From positions 1-39,370 of the forward strand of contig JACRHE010000019.1 in the NCBI GenBank assembly GCA_016217695.1: a stretch of DNA of 39,370 bases. Reading direction: 5' to 3'. Numbering within the stretch: the stretch's first letter is position 1; each line of letters opens with the position of its first letter. Below, in pieces: positions 1-7,838 of the stretch. The position numbers were made by a program, and so were the translations under genes. This stretch comes from Nitrospirota bacterium. GTDB lineage: Bacteria > Nitrospirota > Thermodesulfovibrionia > Thermodesulfovibrionales > UBA6898. The notes under the pieces were generated by a model. It made no database searches. It worked only from the letters and a program-made list of their open reading frames with translations, and was not told the DNA's origin.

Positions 1-264
1 CTGCCCGTTGACGCGGATCCTCTCGGTAAAATTTATCAGATGGGGCGAGGTAAAAAGACCGGTTTTTACCCCTGAGGTTCTCAGCACAGATTCTATCATG
101 GCGGATGCCGAGCCTTTGCCGTTCGTACCGGCCACATGCACTGACCTGAAGGCCTTCTGTGGATCCCCTGCAGCAGCCATGAGCCTCTTTATGTTGTCCA
201 GCCCGAATTTCATGCCGTGCTTCTGCAGGCCGTAGAGGTATTCGATCGTACCCTTATAACTCAT
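1..264 (-). CDS. folC: Folylpolyglutamate synthase / dihydrofolate synthase, N-terminal part (cut by window edge)
   Basis: Adds glutamate to dihydropteroate and to reduced folates in the cytoplasm, using ATP. Only the first 88 codons are present; the reading frame runs off the left edge. The ATP-binding loop GTNGKGS is at residues 46-52 and the folate/Mur-ligase motif SPHL at 73-76, both at the positions normal for FolC/Mur-type ligases. The ATG at 264 overlaps the accD stop codon by four bases (ATGA), so the two genes are translationally coupled. A trpB-trpA-accD-folC order is well known in bacteria and supports the call. Identity is firm; the C-terminal domain cannot be judged. Confidence 0.93.
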   Translation of the reverse strand, partial: MSYKGTIEYLYGLQKHGMKFGLDNIKRLMAAAGDPQKAFRSVHVAGTNGKGSASAMIESVLRTSGVKTGLFTSPHLINFTERIRVNGQ

Positions 265-1094
265 GCAAGGAGTTCTATAATCTTTGAAACGGTCTTCTTG
301 ATATCTTTTCTGTCAATGATTCCGTCTATGAGGCCGTGGTCAAGCAGGAATTCCGCGCGCTGGAAATCCTCGGGCAGTTGCTGCTTGATCGTCTGTTCGA
401 TAACACGCGGTCCTGCAAAACCGATAAGGCTCTTGGGTTCTGCAAGTATAATGTCTCCCAGCATGGCAAAGCTGGCGGTGACTCCGCCGAAGGTAGGGTC
501 TGCAAGGATTGATATATATAGTATGCCGTTATCATTGAGCCGCGCTATGGCTGCCGCCACCCTCGCCATCTGCATAAGGGAAAATATCCCCTCCTGCATC
601 CTCGCCCCCCCTGATGAAGAGACGATGATGAGAGGTTTTTTCGCCTCGAGCGCAGCCTCTGCAGCCCTGACAACCTTTTCGCCGACAACAGAGCCCATGC
701 TGCCGCCCATAAAGGAAAAATCCATTATAACGATCATCACCGGATGCCCCTCGATCAGCGCCTCTCCCGAGATAGATGCCTCCGCAAGCCCGCTCTTTCT
801 CCTGTTCTCCTCGAGCCTCTCCTTGTACGGTATCTTATCCCGGAATTTCAGAGGGTCGTTGGAGGCCAGTGTTGCATCGATCTCAGTGAAGCTACCCTCG
901 TCTACCAGAAGCTTGATCCGCTCCCGTGCGCTTATCCGGAAGTGATAATTGCACTTGGGGCAGACCTTCAGGTTCCTGTCGATCTCCTTTTTGTATATGA
1001 TCTCCTTGCAGCTGTCGCATTTAACCCACAGCCCCTCAGGGATCTTAACCTTCTTATCTGTCTTTAGTTCTTTGCTCTTTTTAAACCATGCCAT
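261..1094 (-). CDS. accD: Acetyl-CoA carboxylase carboxyltransferase subunit beta
   Basis: Beta half of the carboxyltransferase that moves CO2 from carboxybiotin to acetyl-CoA, the first committed step of fatty-acid synthesis. The protein has 277 residues, close to the family norm. An N-terminal zinc ribbon is visible as C26, C29, C45 and C48. It is followed by the crotonase-like carboxyltransferase core, with glycine-rich stretches such as SSSGGARMQEG near residue 160 and ADPTFGGVTASFAMLGD near 198. An AGGTGAG ribosome site precedes the ATG. It lies ten bases after the phosphodiesterase gene and overlaps folC by four bases. The alpha subunit gene is not in the window. Confidence 0.97.
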   Translation of the reverse strand: MAWFKKSKELKTDKKVKIPEGLWVKCDSCKEIIYKKEIDRNLKVCPKCNYHFRISARERIKLLVDEGSFTEIDATLASNDPLKFRDKIPYKERLEENRRKSGLAEASISGEALIEGHPVMIVIMDFSFMGGSMGSVVGEKVVRAAEAALEAKKPLIIVSSSGGARMQEGIFSLMQMARVAAAIARLNDNGILYISILADPTFGGVTASFAMLGDIILAEPKSLIGFAGPRVIEQTIKQQLPEDFQRAEFLLDHGLIDGIIDRKDIKKTVSKIIELLA

Positions 1095-1104
1095 AGGCTC
1101 ACCT

Positions 1105-1866
1105 TCAGATCTCGTATACCTTCCCGTCTTTGAGCATCTCGATATTGCGTCTCCCGAGCTTTTTTATCTCTTTTTTTATCTGTTCGAGATACTGTGGTTT
1201 CGGGTGCGTGATATATATCTTTTCTGGGACGTTTTTTATTTTATCCAGTTCCTTAAGGAGAAGCCCTGCGGTAAGATGCCCTGTTTTCCTGGCCAGCCCT
1301 TCCATGCTGTTAGGAAAGGAGACCTCAACGATTACGGCGTCCATATGAGAAGATGCCTTCCATATGGCGTCCGTAGGGCCCGTATCCCCTGTGTAAAGAA
1401 GAACCCTGTCCTTTTTGTCCCTGATGATATAGCCTACCGCAGGGACAGTATGGTTCACCCTGCAGGCCCTGATGCGATAATCTCCTATCGTAACGGACTT
1501 CCCCTCCGCAATATTTCGCAGCTTGATGACCGGCTCTATTGCTGCTGAGATCCTTGTAAAGTCCGGCCATATCTTGTCATTTAATAAATTCTCCCTCAGG
1601 GAGAGAAGGGTCTCTTTTATCCCGTAAACAGTGACGCTGTGCCTCTGATTTTTCAGCACGATGTTGTCGGCAAGAAACGGGATGCCTTTTATATGATCGA
1701 GGTGGGAATGGGTTATGAAGATATTCCTTATCTTCCACTGTTCTTCTTCAGTAAGCCGCGAGCCTATGGTACCGGCATCAAGAAGCATATTGCCGTCTAT
1801 CAGAAAGGCTGGAGGATTATATCCGGGGAATTCCGCCCCTGAACTCCCCAGCACCCTGAGTATCAC
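1105..1866 (-). CDS. Metallo-beta-lactamase fold hydrolase, probably a class II cyclic-nucleotide phosphodiesterase
   Basis: A 253-residue metallo-beta-lactamase protein. The metal motif HSHLDH lies around residues 53-58 and fits the HxHLDH pattern of class II cAMP phosphodiesterases (CpdP/PDE1 type). Further metal ligands are likely in NHTVPAVGY (about 138), TGDTGPTDAIW (about 159) and THPKP (about 219). The N-terminus, with LGSSGAEFPGYNPPAFLID, also resembles RNase Z and ElaC-like enzymes. A cyclic-nucleotide substrate is an inference from that signature and from the HD-GYP gene whose stop it overlaps by four bases (1863-1866). There is no signal peptide, so it should be cytoplasmic. An RNase Z-like or other phosphodiesterase role remains possible. 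Confidence 0.8.
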   Translation of the reverse strand: MILRVLGSSGAEFPGYNPPAFLIDGNMLLDAGTIGSRLTEEEQWKIRNIFITHSHLDHIKGIPFLADNIVLKNQRHSVTVYGIKETLLSLRENLLNDKIWPDFTRISAAIEPVIKLRNIAEGKSVTIGDYRIRACRVNHTVPAVGYIIRDKKDRVLLYTGDTGPTDAIWKASSHMDAVIVEVSFPNSMEGLARKTGHLTAGLLLKELDKIKNVPEKIYITHPKPQYLEQIKKEIKKLGRRNIEMLKDGKVYEI

Positions 1867-2957
1867 AGGCTTCCCCCTTCTTCCGAAAAGCAGCGCATGA
1901 AGTTCTCCACCATTTCACCATCAAACTGTATTCCGGCATACCTCTTCAGTTCATCCAGGGCAGTCTGCCTGCTCAGTCCCTTCCTGTAAGGCCTGTCCGT
2001 GGTCATGGCATCGTAAGTGTCAGCCACTGCGATTATCCTCGCGATCCTGGGTATGCCTGCACCGGTGAGATGATCAGGATATCCTGTCCCGTCATATTTT
2101 TCGTGATGTCCCCTGACCCCGGGTATGACCTCCCTGAGCTGGTTGACGTGGCTGAGGATCTCGGACCCAAATGCAGTATGCTGATTCATCATCTGCACCT
2201 CCTCAGGATCAAGCCTTCCGTTTTTCAGCAGGATGCTGTCCCTTATTCCTATCTTGCCGATATCATGGAGGATCGCCGCAAGCTTCAGATTCTCCATCTC
2301 CCTGGCCGGAAGTGCCATCTCCCTGCCTATGGCCAGACTGTAGTTCATGACCCTCTGGGTATGTCCGCCTGTATAGGGATCTCTCTTTTCGATTGTTTCG
2401 GCCAGGGCCTGGGCAGTGCCGTAAAAGGTATCTTTAAGTTCCTTGTAAAGGTTGGCGTTCTCGACCGCTATCGCGACCTGGTTTGCAAGGGCGAAAAGAA
2501 CGTCCCTATCCTCCTCATCGAACATCCCTTCTTTTTTGTTGATGGCCTGTAGCACGCCGATAATCCTGTCCCTGGTCTTCATCGGAACGCATATCATATT
2601 CTTTGTCGTGAAGGTGCTCTTTGCGTCAGCGCCTTTGAAGAATCTCGGATCAGACTGTGCATCAGTGACTATGAGCGACTCTCCTGTCTCAGCCACCCAG
2701 CCGGCTATGCCCTGCCCTTTGCCGAGCCGTATCTCTTTGAGCGCTCCGCCGTGCTCTCCGAGGGCCACCTCGAAAAAGAGGTCCCCTGTCTCGCTGTCAA
2801 CAAGAAGCATGCTGCCTGTCTCAGCGCTGGCAAGGGTCGTTGCTGCCTCTATAGCCCTCTTTCTGATCTCTCTTGTATCAAGGGTAGAATTAACAAGAGA
2901 CGACAGGCCCATCAGGGTCTGGAGCTGCCGGACCTTTCTCTCAAGGTTATAGCTCAT
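1863..2957 (-). CDS. GAF domain plus HD-GYP domain protein, probable cyclic-di-GMP phosphodiesterase
   Basis: The 364-residue protein has an N-terminal coiled segment, a GAF sensor domain (about 25-165), a short helical linker and an HD-GYP domain (about 180-360). The catalytic HD pair is H231-D232, and the diagnostic HHEKYDGTGYP motif is at 284-294, so the active site looks intact. HD-GYP enzymes hydrolyse cyclic di-GMP to pGpG or GMP. The GAF ligand is unknown. No membrane segment or receiver domain is present, so it senses something in the cytoplasm. The gene overlaps trpA and the phosphodiesterase gene by four bases on each side and must be co-transcribed with tryptophan genes, an unusual setting for a signalling enzyme. 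Confidence 0.93.
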   Translation of the reverse strand: MSYNLERKVRQLQTLMGLSSLVNSTLDTREIRKRAIEAATTLASAETGSMLLVDSETGDLFFEVALGEHGGALKEIRLGKGQGIAGWVAETGESLIVTDAQSDPRFFKGADAKSTFTTKNMICVPMKTRDRIIGVLQAINKKEGMFDEEDRDVLFALANQVAIAVENANLYKELKDTFYGTAQALAETIEKRDPYTGGHTQRVMNYSLAIGREMALPAREMENLKLAAILHDIGKIGIRDSILLKNGRLDPEEVQMMNQHTAFGSEILSHVNQLREVIPGVRGHHEKYDGTGYPDHLTGAGIPRIARIIAVADTYDAMTTDRPYRKGLSRQTALDELKRYAGIQFDGEMVENFMRCFSEEGGSL

Positions 2958-3730
2958 CTTATCGCAGCCCTGAGCGCGTTAAGGTAAAGCCTCAGGTCCT
3001 CCTCAGACCCTTCAACCTGCTTAACAATCGCGCTGCCCACTATAACGCCGTCGGCAAACTCCGAGACAGCTGCTGCCTCCTCAGGGGTTGAAATGCCGAA
3101 GCCGACAGCAATAGGCTTGCCGCTTTCCTGCCTGATCCCTGCGATATGTGATGCAATGGCTGGGTCGAGCGAAAGCCTTGCTCCGGTAATGCCTGTAATC
3201 GATACATAATAGATAAAACCCCCTGATGCCCTCGCGACCCTGCGTATCCTTTCCTCAGTAGATGTGGGCGCAAGGAGGAAGATGATATCAAAATCCGCCT
3301 TCTTTGCATGCATCAGGATATTTCCTGCTTCCTCAGGAGGCAGGTCAGGCACGATGATGCCGTCTACCCCGGCTGAAGATGCATCGCCGACAAACCGTTC
3401 CTCTCCATATTTGAAAATCAGATTGTAATATGTCATAAGCAGAACCGGTATCTGCGTAAAGCTCCTGAGAGACCTGACAAGCTCTATCACCGAGTGCAGG
3501 GTAACTCCCTGCTGCAGGGCTCTCTGCGCAGCCTTCTGAATGGTTGGCCCGTCTGCCAGTGGATCTGAAAAGGGCACTCCGAGCTCGATGATATCGGCGC
3601 CGCAGTCTTCAAGGATCGAGACGAGCTCTTTTGTCCTTGCAAGACCCGGATCCCCTGCCATGATATAAGGGATGAAGGCCTTTGCCTTTCGCTTCCTGAT
3701 CTCTTTGAATTTAGAGCTGATCCTCGACAT
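2954..3730 (-). CDS. trpA: Tryptophan synthase alpha subunit
   Basis: Cleaves indole-3-glycerol phosphate to indole and glyceraldehyde 3-phosphate and passes the indole to TrpB. The TIM-barrel protein has about 258 residues. The catalytic Glu is in IELGVPFSDPLADGP (about residues 46-60), which also carries the catalytic Asp. The phosphate-binding glycines are in AVGFGIS (about 209). Start choice: the trpB stop sits in GTGATG, so translation may begin at the GTG at 3733 (ATGA-type overlap) or the ATG at 3730; I prefer the ATG. It overlaps the HD-GYP gene downstream by four bases. Confidence 0.97.
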   Translation of the reverse strand: MSRISSKFKEIRKRKAKAFIPYIMAGDPGLARTKELVSILEDCGADIIELGVPFSDPLADGPTIQKAAQRALQQGVTLHSVIELVRSLRSFTQIPVLLMTYYNLIFKYGEERFVGDASSAGVDGIIVPDLPPEEAGNILMHAKKADFDIIFLLAPTSTEERIRRVARASGGFIYYVSITGITGARLSLDPAIASHIAGIRQESGKPIAVGFGISTPEEAAAVSEFADGVIVGSAIVKQVEGSEEDLRLYLNALRAAIR

Positions 3731-4932
3731 CACAAACCTATTCCCTTAATCCGGGCCACGTGCTGTACGTCTTTGTCACCGCGGCCTGAAAGATTGACTA
3801 TGACGATCTCTTCCCTGGATAGCCTTGGCGCAAGCTTCGCCGCCTCTGCAAGGGCATGGGAAGATTCGAGGGCCGGTATTATCCCTTCGGTCCTTGCAAG
3901 GAGTTCGAAGGCCCGCAGGGCTTCGTCATCGGTTGCAAAGGTATACTGCACCCTTCCGGAGTCCTTGAGGAATGAATGCTCCGGTCCTACGGCCGCATAA
4001 TCAAGGCCTGCGGATACCGAGTGAGTACCCAGCACGTTGCCGTCGTCGTCCTGAAGAAGATAGCTCTTGGCGCCCTGCAGCACGCCTATGGACCCTCCTG
4101 CAAACCGGGCCGCATGCTCGCCTGTATATATCCCTCTTCCTCCTGCCTCCACGCCGATCATCTTAGCGTCGCTCTCAAGAAAATCATGGAATAACCCGAT
4201 TGCGTTGCTGCCTCCTCCGACGCAGGCTATCAGATAATCCGGCAGCCGCCCCTCCTCCTGCATGATCTGTTTTCTTGCCTCCCTGCCGATAACGGACTGG
4301 AAATCCCTGACCATAAGAGGAAAAGGATGAGGCCCGAATACTGTCCCCATGACATAATGAGTGTTTCCCACATTCGTAGTCCAGTCCCTCAGCCCCTCGT
4401 TTATGGCGTCTTTTAATGTCCTGGAGCCTATGGTTACGTCTATGACCCGTGCGCCGAGGAGTTTCATCCGAAATACGTTTAGCGACTGTCTGGCAATATC
4501 CTCTGATCCCATGTATATATCGCACGAAAGTCCTGTAAGGGCAGCGCCTGTTGCGGTTGCTACTCCATGCTGGCCCGCGCCGGTCTCTGCAATCAGCCTC
4601 TTCTTCCCCATCCTCTGTGCAAGCAGGGCCTGGCCGATCGCGTTATTGATCTTATGGGCCCCGGTATGGGCAAGGTCTTCGCGCTTCAGATATACCCTTG
4701 CCCCGCCGAGCTCCTCAGTCAGTCTCTTCGCAAAGTAAAGAGGGGTCGGCCTTCCGATATATGTCCTCTGCAGATGGAGAAGCTCCTTCTGGAACCCGGG
4801 ATCCTTCTTTGACGCAAGGTATGCCTTCTCAAGCTCAAAAAGCGCGGGCATAAGGGTCTCCGGCACAAAACGGCCTCCATACAACCCGAAATAACCTCTT
4901 TTGTCAGGTACCTTTTTTATGACTTCCCCCAT
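3730..4932 (-). CDS. trpB: Tryptophan synthase beta subunit
   Basis: PLP enzyme joining indole and serine to give tryptophan. From the chosen ATG at 4932 it has 400 residues, the usual TrpB1 length. The PLP lysine is in TGAHKINNA (near residue 84), and the cofactor phosphate loop is GGGSNAIG. The [12 protein letters not shown] opening is typical. The frame is open further upstream to a TTG at 4986, but that extension would include the -10 promoter box and has no family counterpart. An AGAGAG stretch abuts the ATG with almost no spacing, so the ribosome site is poor. It is the first gene of the trpBA-accD-folC transcription unit. Confidence 0.95.
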   Translation of the reverse strand: MGEVIKKVPDKRGYFGLYGGRFVPETLMPALFELEKAYLASKKDPGFQKELLHLQRTYIGRPTPLYFAKRLTEELGGARVYLKREDLAHTGAHKINNAIGQALLAQRMGKKRLIAETGAGQHGVATATGAALTGLSCDIYMGSEDIARQSLNVFRMKLLGARVIDVTIGSRTLKDAINEGLRDWTTNVGNTHYVMGTVFGPHPFPLMVRDFQSVIGREARKQIMQEEGRLPDYLIACVGGGSNAIGLFHDFLESDAKMIGVEAGGRGIYTGEHAARFAGGSIGVLQGAKSYLLQDDDGNVLGTHSVSAGLDYAAVGPEHSFLKDSGRVQYTFATDDEALRAFELLARTEGIIPALESSHALAEAAKLAPRLSREEIVIVNLSGRGDKDVQHVARIKGIGL

Positions 4933-4965
4933 CTCTCTTACAGGATAATACCTTAAAAACAGTCT

Positions 4966-4971
4966 ATTATA
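4966..4971 (-). promoter_or_regulatory. -10 box of probable trpB operon promoter
   Basis: On the minus strand this reads TATAAT, a perfect sigma-70 -10 box, 34 bases upstream of the trpB ATG and just after a long non-coding gap. No good -35 box stands 16-18 bases upstream; the best candidates are weak. A start about seven bases downstream would give a leader of roughly 27 bases, too short for a leader peptide or trp attenuator, and I see no tryptophan-rich leader. Confidence 0.5.
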
Positions 4972-4986
4972 TCCCAAAAGGGCCAA

Positions 4987-5373
4987 ATATACCTAGCCCC
5001 ATGTCATTGAAGAAAAAGCGTTTATTTCACGGCCACTGCCTCAAAAAATTTTCGTAAGCGCCAGTTATCGGAATATTGTCCTGTTTGATCAGAGCACACT
5101 GCGCAAAGTCATATAAAAACATGCCCAGTACTGACGAAAATCTTTATCGGCATACCCGTGAAATTTATGAATAATGTGTGTTAGGCCCATGTCATTTATA
5201 ACCAAGCCCGGATCTCTCAAGTGCTGTGAAAAAATTAATTGACAGTAAAGGGCTTCAAATTCCGGCATATGCACTGTGTTCTCCGTCATAAGGATGAGAG
5301 ATAAGGACAAACGACCGATTTCAAGAAATTTTTGAGATGCGCTTGAGAGATCCGGAAACGGCTCAGAACTTCT
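4987..5373. other. Non-coding gap between PiT gene and trpB, containing a spaced 14-nt inverted repeat
   Basis: This AT-rich gap of nearly 390 bases separates the end of the phosphate transporter gene from the trpB promoter. A minus-strand frame (about 5089-5289 from an ATG) could encode 66 residues, but it resembles nothing I recognise and has no clear ribosome site, so I do not call a gene. A perfect 14-nt inverted repeat is present (5208-5221 and 5342-5355), with arms about 120 bases apart. The 11-mer CCCATGTCATT occurs twice (4998-5008 and 5186-5196). No convincing terminator follows the PiT gene. The gap may hold decayed mobile DNA. Confidence 0.5.
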
Positions 5374-6372
5374 TCAGACGAGGAGGTGAGCAGCCTTGCA
5401 GATGGCCCACGCAAGCAAGGCGCATGCAGGAAGCGTGATGACCCAGGCCAGCACGATGTTGCCGCCGACTCCCCACCTTACAGCTGAAAGACGCTTGGAT
5501 GCGCCAACGCCCATGATCGTCGACGAGATGACATGGGTCGTGGAAAGCGGCAGTCCATACCGCGAGGCCACCTCGATAATAGTGGCCGCAGATGCCTCTG
5601 CCGCAAAGCCATGAATGGGTCTGAGATTGACAAGCTTAACCCCGAGGGTCTTGATAATCCTCCAGCCGCCAAGGGCTGTTCCAAGACCCATGGCTGATGC
5701 GCAGAGGGCAATAACCCAGGTCGGGACATGAAAGGCAACAGGGTCCAGATTATAGTAGCTGACCAGGGCCATGGTTATGATACCCATTGTCTTCTGGGCA
5801 TCGTTGTTGCCGTGGCTGAATGCCATATACGCGGCGGATACGATCTGCGACCGGTTGAATATCCTGCTCACTATAGCGGGTGAAACCCGCCTGAATATGT
5901 TGACGAGAAGCTGCATCAGGAAATATCCAAGAACAAGCCCCGCAACAGGGGAGGCGAAAAGACCGAAGAGTATCTTATAGACTCCCTTCTGGATGATCAC
6001 CCCTGTCCCTGCAGTTGCAACAGCAGCGCCCACGAGACTGGCGAGAATAGCATGGCTCGACGAGGTCGGCAGACCGAAATACCACGTGAGAAGGTCCCAG
6101 ATTATCGCAGAGAGCAGCGCCGAGATTACAGTAATCTGGTTTACTGAGGAAGCATCAACCAGGCCTGAACCGACCATCTTGGCAACAGCGGTACCGGCAA
6201 ACGCACCGGCAATATTAAGGACAGCAGCCATGCCTACTGCAAACTTGGGGGATAGGACCCTTGTCGACACCGAGGTTGCTATCGCATTGGCTGTATCGTG
6301 GAACCCGTTTATGAAATCAAAGACAGTGGCAAGTACAATGACAATAACCAGCAGGGTGAAAGAATCATGCAT
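5374..6372 (-). CDS. pit: PiT family inorganic phosphate transporter
   Basis: Inner-membrane low-affinity phosphate (metal-phosphate) importer of 332 residues, almost entirely hydrophobic with about ten membrane spans. Both copies of the PiT signature repeat are visible: GFHDTANAIAT near residue 23 and FSHGNNDAQKTMG near residue 184. The halves show the expected inverted duplication, with TSSSHAI and LSTTHVISSTIMG as matching loops. It overlaps the upstream PhoU-like gene by eight bases, the classical PiT accessory pairing. Phosphate is the inferred substrate; some family members carry sulfate. Confidence 0.95.
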   Translation of the reverse strand: MHDSFTLLVIVIVLATVFDFINGFHDTANAIATSVSTRVLSPKFAVGMAAVLNIAGAFAGTAVAKMVGSGLVDASSVNQITVISALLSAIIWDLLTWYFGLPTSSSHAILASLVGAAVATAGTGVIIQKGVYKILFGLFASPVAGLVLGYFLMQLLVNIFRRVSPAIVSRIFNRSQIVSAAYMAFSHGNNDAQKTMGIITMALVSYYNLDPVAFHVPTWVIALCASAMGLGTALGGWRIIKTLGVKLVNLRPIHGFAAEASAATIIEVASRYGLPLSTTHVISSTIMGVGASKRLSAVRWGVGGNIVLAWVITLPACALLAWAICKAAHLLV

Positions 6373-6982
6373 ATTTGAGGACTATTGCTTCCAGGACATT
6401 TGCGACGTCTTCGCATTTGTCAGAGGCGTCTTCAAGGTGCTCATAGATCTCTTTCCACTTGATGATGAAAATGGGATCTGTGTAGTCTTCGAAGAGTCTG
6501 CCGAGGGCGTCCCTGAAATCCCTGTCTATCCTGTTTTCGAGCCTGTTTATCTCGATGCAGTACTCCTGGACATGGGAATAATTCTTTTCCTTTAGCTTAT
6601 GAATCGCCTTATGGATCGCCTCCGCAGTCGTCAGGAGGTCCTTCGACATCGAGATCGCCTCTTTTGTGGACTCCTTTATCTTGAAGACCTGAAGCCTGTC
6701 CACCGCACCCCAGATAAGGTCGAGGACATCGTCAAGACTTGCGGCAAGGGAGTGAAGATCCTCCCTGTCGATCGGGGTGATAAAGGTCTTGTTCAGCTTC
6801 TTCATGATCTCATGGGTCAGCATATCACCGTCCTGCTCGACCTCATAGATCTCCTTTGCCCGTGCATCTATATTGTCGAACTTCTCCATGAGATCAACGA
6901 GAAGGGTTGCCGCCCTTGTCACATTCAGGGAGGCCCTGTCGAATATCTCGAAAAAATCTATTTCCTTCGGAAAGAGTTTCAT
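6365..6982 (-). CDS. DUF47 PhoU-like phosphate transport regulator
   Basis: A 205-residue, fully helical, soluble protein of the DUF47/PhoU-like family (also called YkaA or Pit accessory protein). It opens with PKEIDFFEIFDRASLN, shows the acid-rich VEQDGDMLTHEIM stretch around residues 48-60 where PhoU-fold proteins bind metal clusters, and continues with FITPIDREDLHSLA near 68-81. The neighbouring PiT gene overlaps it by eight bases, so it most likely gates or modulates PiT activity from the cytoplasm. The exact mechanism in this family is not established as far as I know. Confidence 0.92.
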   Translation of the reverse strand: MKLFPKEIDFFEIFDRASLNVTRAATLLVDLMEKFDNIDARAKEIYEVEQDGDMLTHEIMKKLNKTFITPIDREDLHSLAASLDDVLDLIWGAVDRLQVFKIKESTKEAISMSKDLLTTAEAIHKAIHKLKEKNYSHVQEYCIEINRLENRIDRDFRDALGRLFEDYTDPIFIIKWKEIYEHLEDASDKCEDVANVLEAIVLKYA

Positions 6983-7001
6983 AATAATTATCGCCGCAAA
7001 T

Positions 7002-7031
7002 AGGATATAAGATATAAAACCGGGAAGTCAA
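7002..7031 (-). promoter_or_regulatory. Sigma-70 type promoter of the DUF47-PiT operon
   Basis: On the minus strand TTGACT (7026-7031) is followed after 18 bases by TATCCT (7002-7007), about 20 bases upstream of the DUF47 ATG. It is the only good promoter-like pair in the roughly 100-base gap and is placed correctly for the operon. I see no clear Pho box. Confidence 0.6.
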
Positions 7032-7079
7032 ATAAACGACCCTGTTTTTAAAAAATTATCCCTCGGGATTAAGTAGCGG

Positions 7080-7838
7080 TCAATCCTTTTTTAATACCCT
7101 GTTGAGGAAGACCCTTGTCCTTTCCTCCTTAGGCGAGGAAAAAATCTCTGCCGGCGGGCCCGTCTCGATAATATTGCCGTTATCGAATACGACGATCCTG
7201 TCAGCCACTTCTTTTGCAAAATCCATCTCATGAGTCGCTATCAGGGTTGTCATACCTTCCTCCACAAGGCCGCGTATCACCTTCAGGACCTCGCCTACCA
7301 TCTCAGGGTCCAGTGAAGATGTCGGCTCGTCAAAGAGCATTGCCTCGGGCTTCATCGCAAGGGCCCTTGCTATGGCGACCCTCTGCTGTTCGCCGCCGGA
7401 AAGCTCGGAAGGATAGCTCTTGAGCTTCTTCTCAAGGTTTATCCTTTTCAAAAGCGCTGAGGCCATCTCGACCGCCTTTTCTTTATCCATTCCGGAGACC
7501 TTAACCGGCGCCTCGACAATATTCTCTATGACCGTCATATGAGGAAAGAGGTTGAACTGCTGAAATACCATGCCCACCCTGAGCCTGATCTTCCGGATGC
7601 TCTCCAGATCTTCCCTTGTAGGCCTTTTCCTGTTGATCGAATGAAGCGAAACAGCATCGACGGTAATCTCGCCCTTCTGAAAATATTCCAGCCCGTTTAT
7701 GCAGCGCAGGAAGGTGCTCTTGCCGCTCCCTGAAGGCCCGATGAAGACTACCACCTCTCCCTTCATCACATCGAGATCTATCCCCTTAAACAGATGCTGC
7801 TCCCCGAAATATTTATGCAGCTCCCTGACCTGAATCAT
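7080..7838 (-). CDS. Polar amino-acid type ABC transporter ATPase
   Basis: Cytoplasmic ATPase of a GlnQ/HisP-type importer, 252 residues. Walker A is GPSGSGKST (34-42). A Q-loop ([12 protein letters not shown]) follows near residue 90. The signature is [15 protein letters not shown], Walker B is [12 protein letters not shown], and the switch histidine is in ATHEMDFA. The start overlaps the end of the fused binding-protein/permease gene by four bases, so the two form one transporter. The substrate is probably an amino acid by family. Location behind aroB hints at an aromatic or shikimate-related solute, but that is speculation. Confidence 0.95.
   Translation of the reverse strand: MIQVRELHKYFGEQHLFKGIDLDVMKGEVVVFIGPSGSGKSTFLRCINGLEYFQKGEITVDAVSLHSINRKRPTREDLESIRKIRLRVGMVFQQFNLFPHMTVIENIVEAPVKVSGMDKEKAVEMASALLKRINLEKKLKSYPSELSGGEQQRVAIARALAMKPEAMLFDEPTSSLDPEMVGEVLKVIRGLVEEGMTTLIATHEMDFAKEVADRIVVFDNGNIIETGPPAEIFSSPKEERTRVFLNRVLKKD

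Noticed and set aside
1-264. Frames on the plus strand opposite folC, accD and many other genes
   Set aside because: They mirror well-supported minus-strand genes and encode no recognisable proteins.
4933-4986. Longer TrpB starting at TTG 4986
   Set aside because: The extension covers the TATAAT promoter box and is not found in the family.
4935-5000. trp attenuator or leader peptide
   Set aside because: The predicted leader is only about 27 bases and has no tryptophan codon run or paired hairpins.
5089-5310. Possible 66-73 residue gene on the minus strand between the PiT gene and trpB
   Set aside because: No clear ribosome site, no recognisable motif, AT-rich background, and the region holds repeats; more likely chance.
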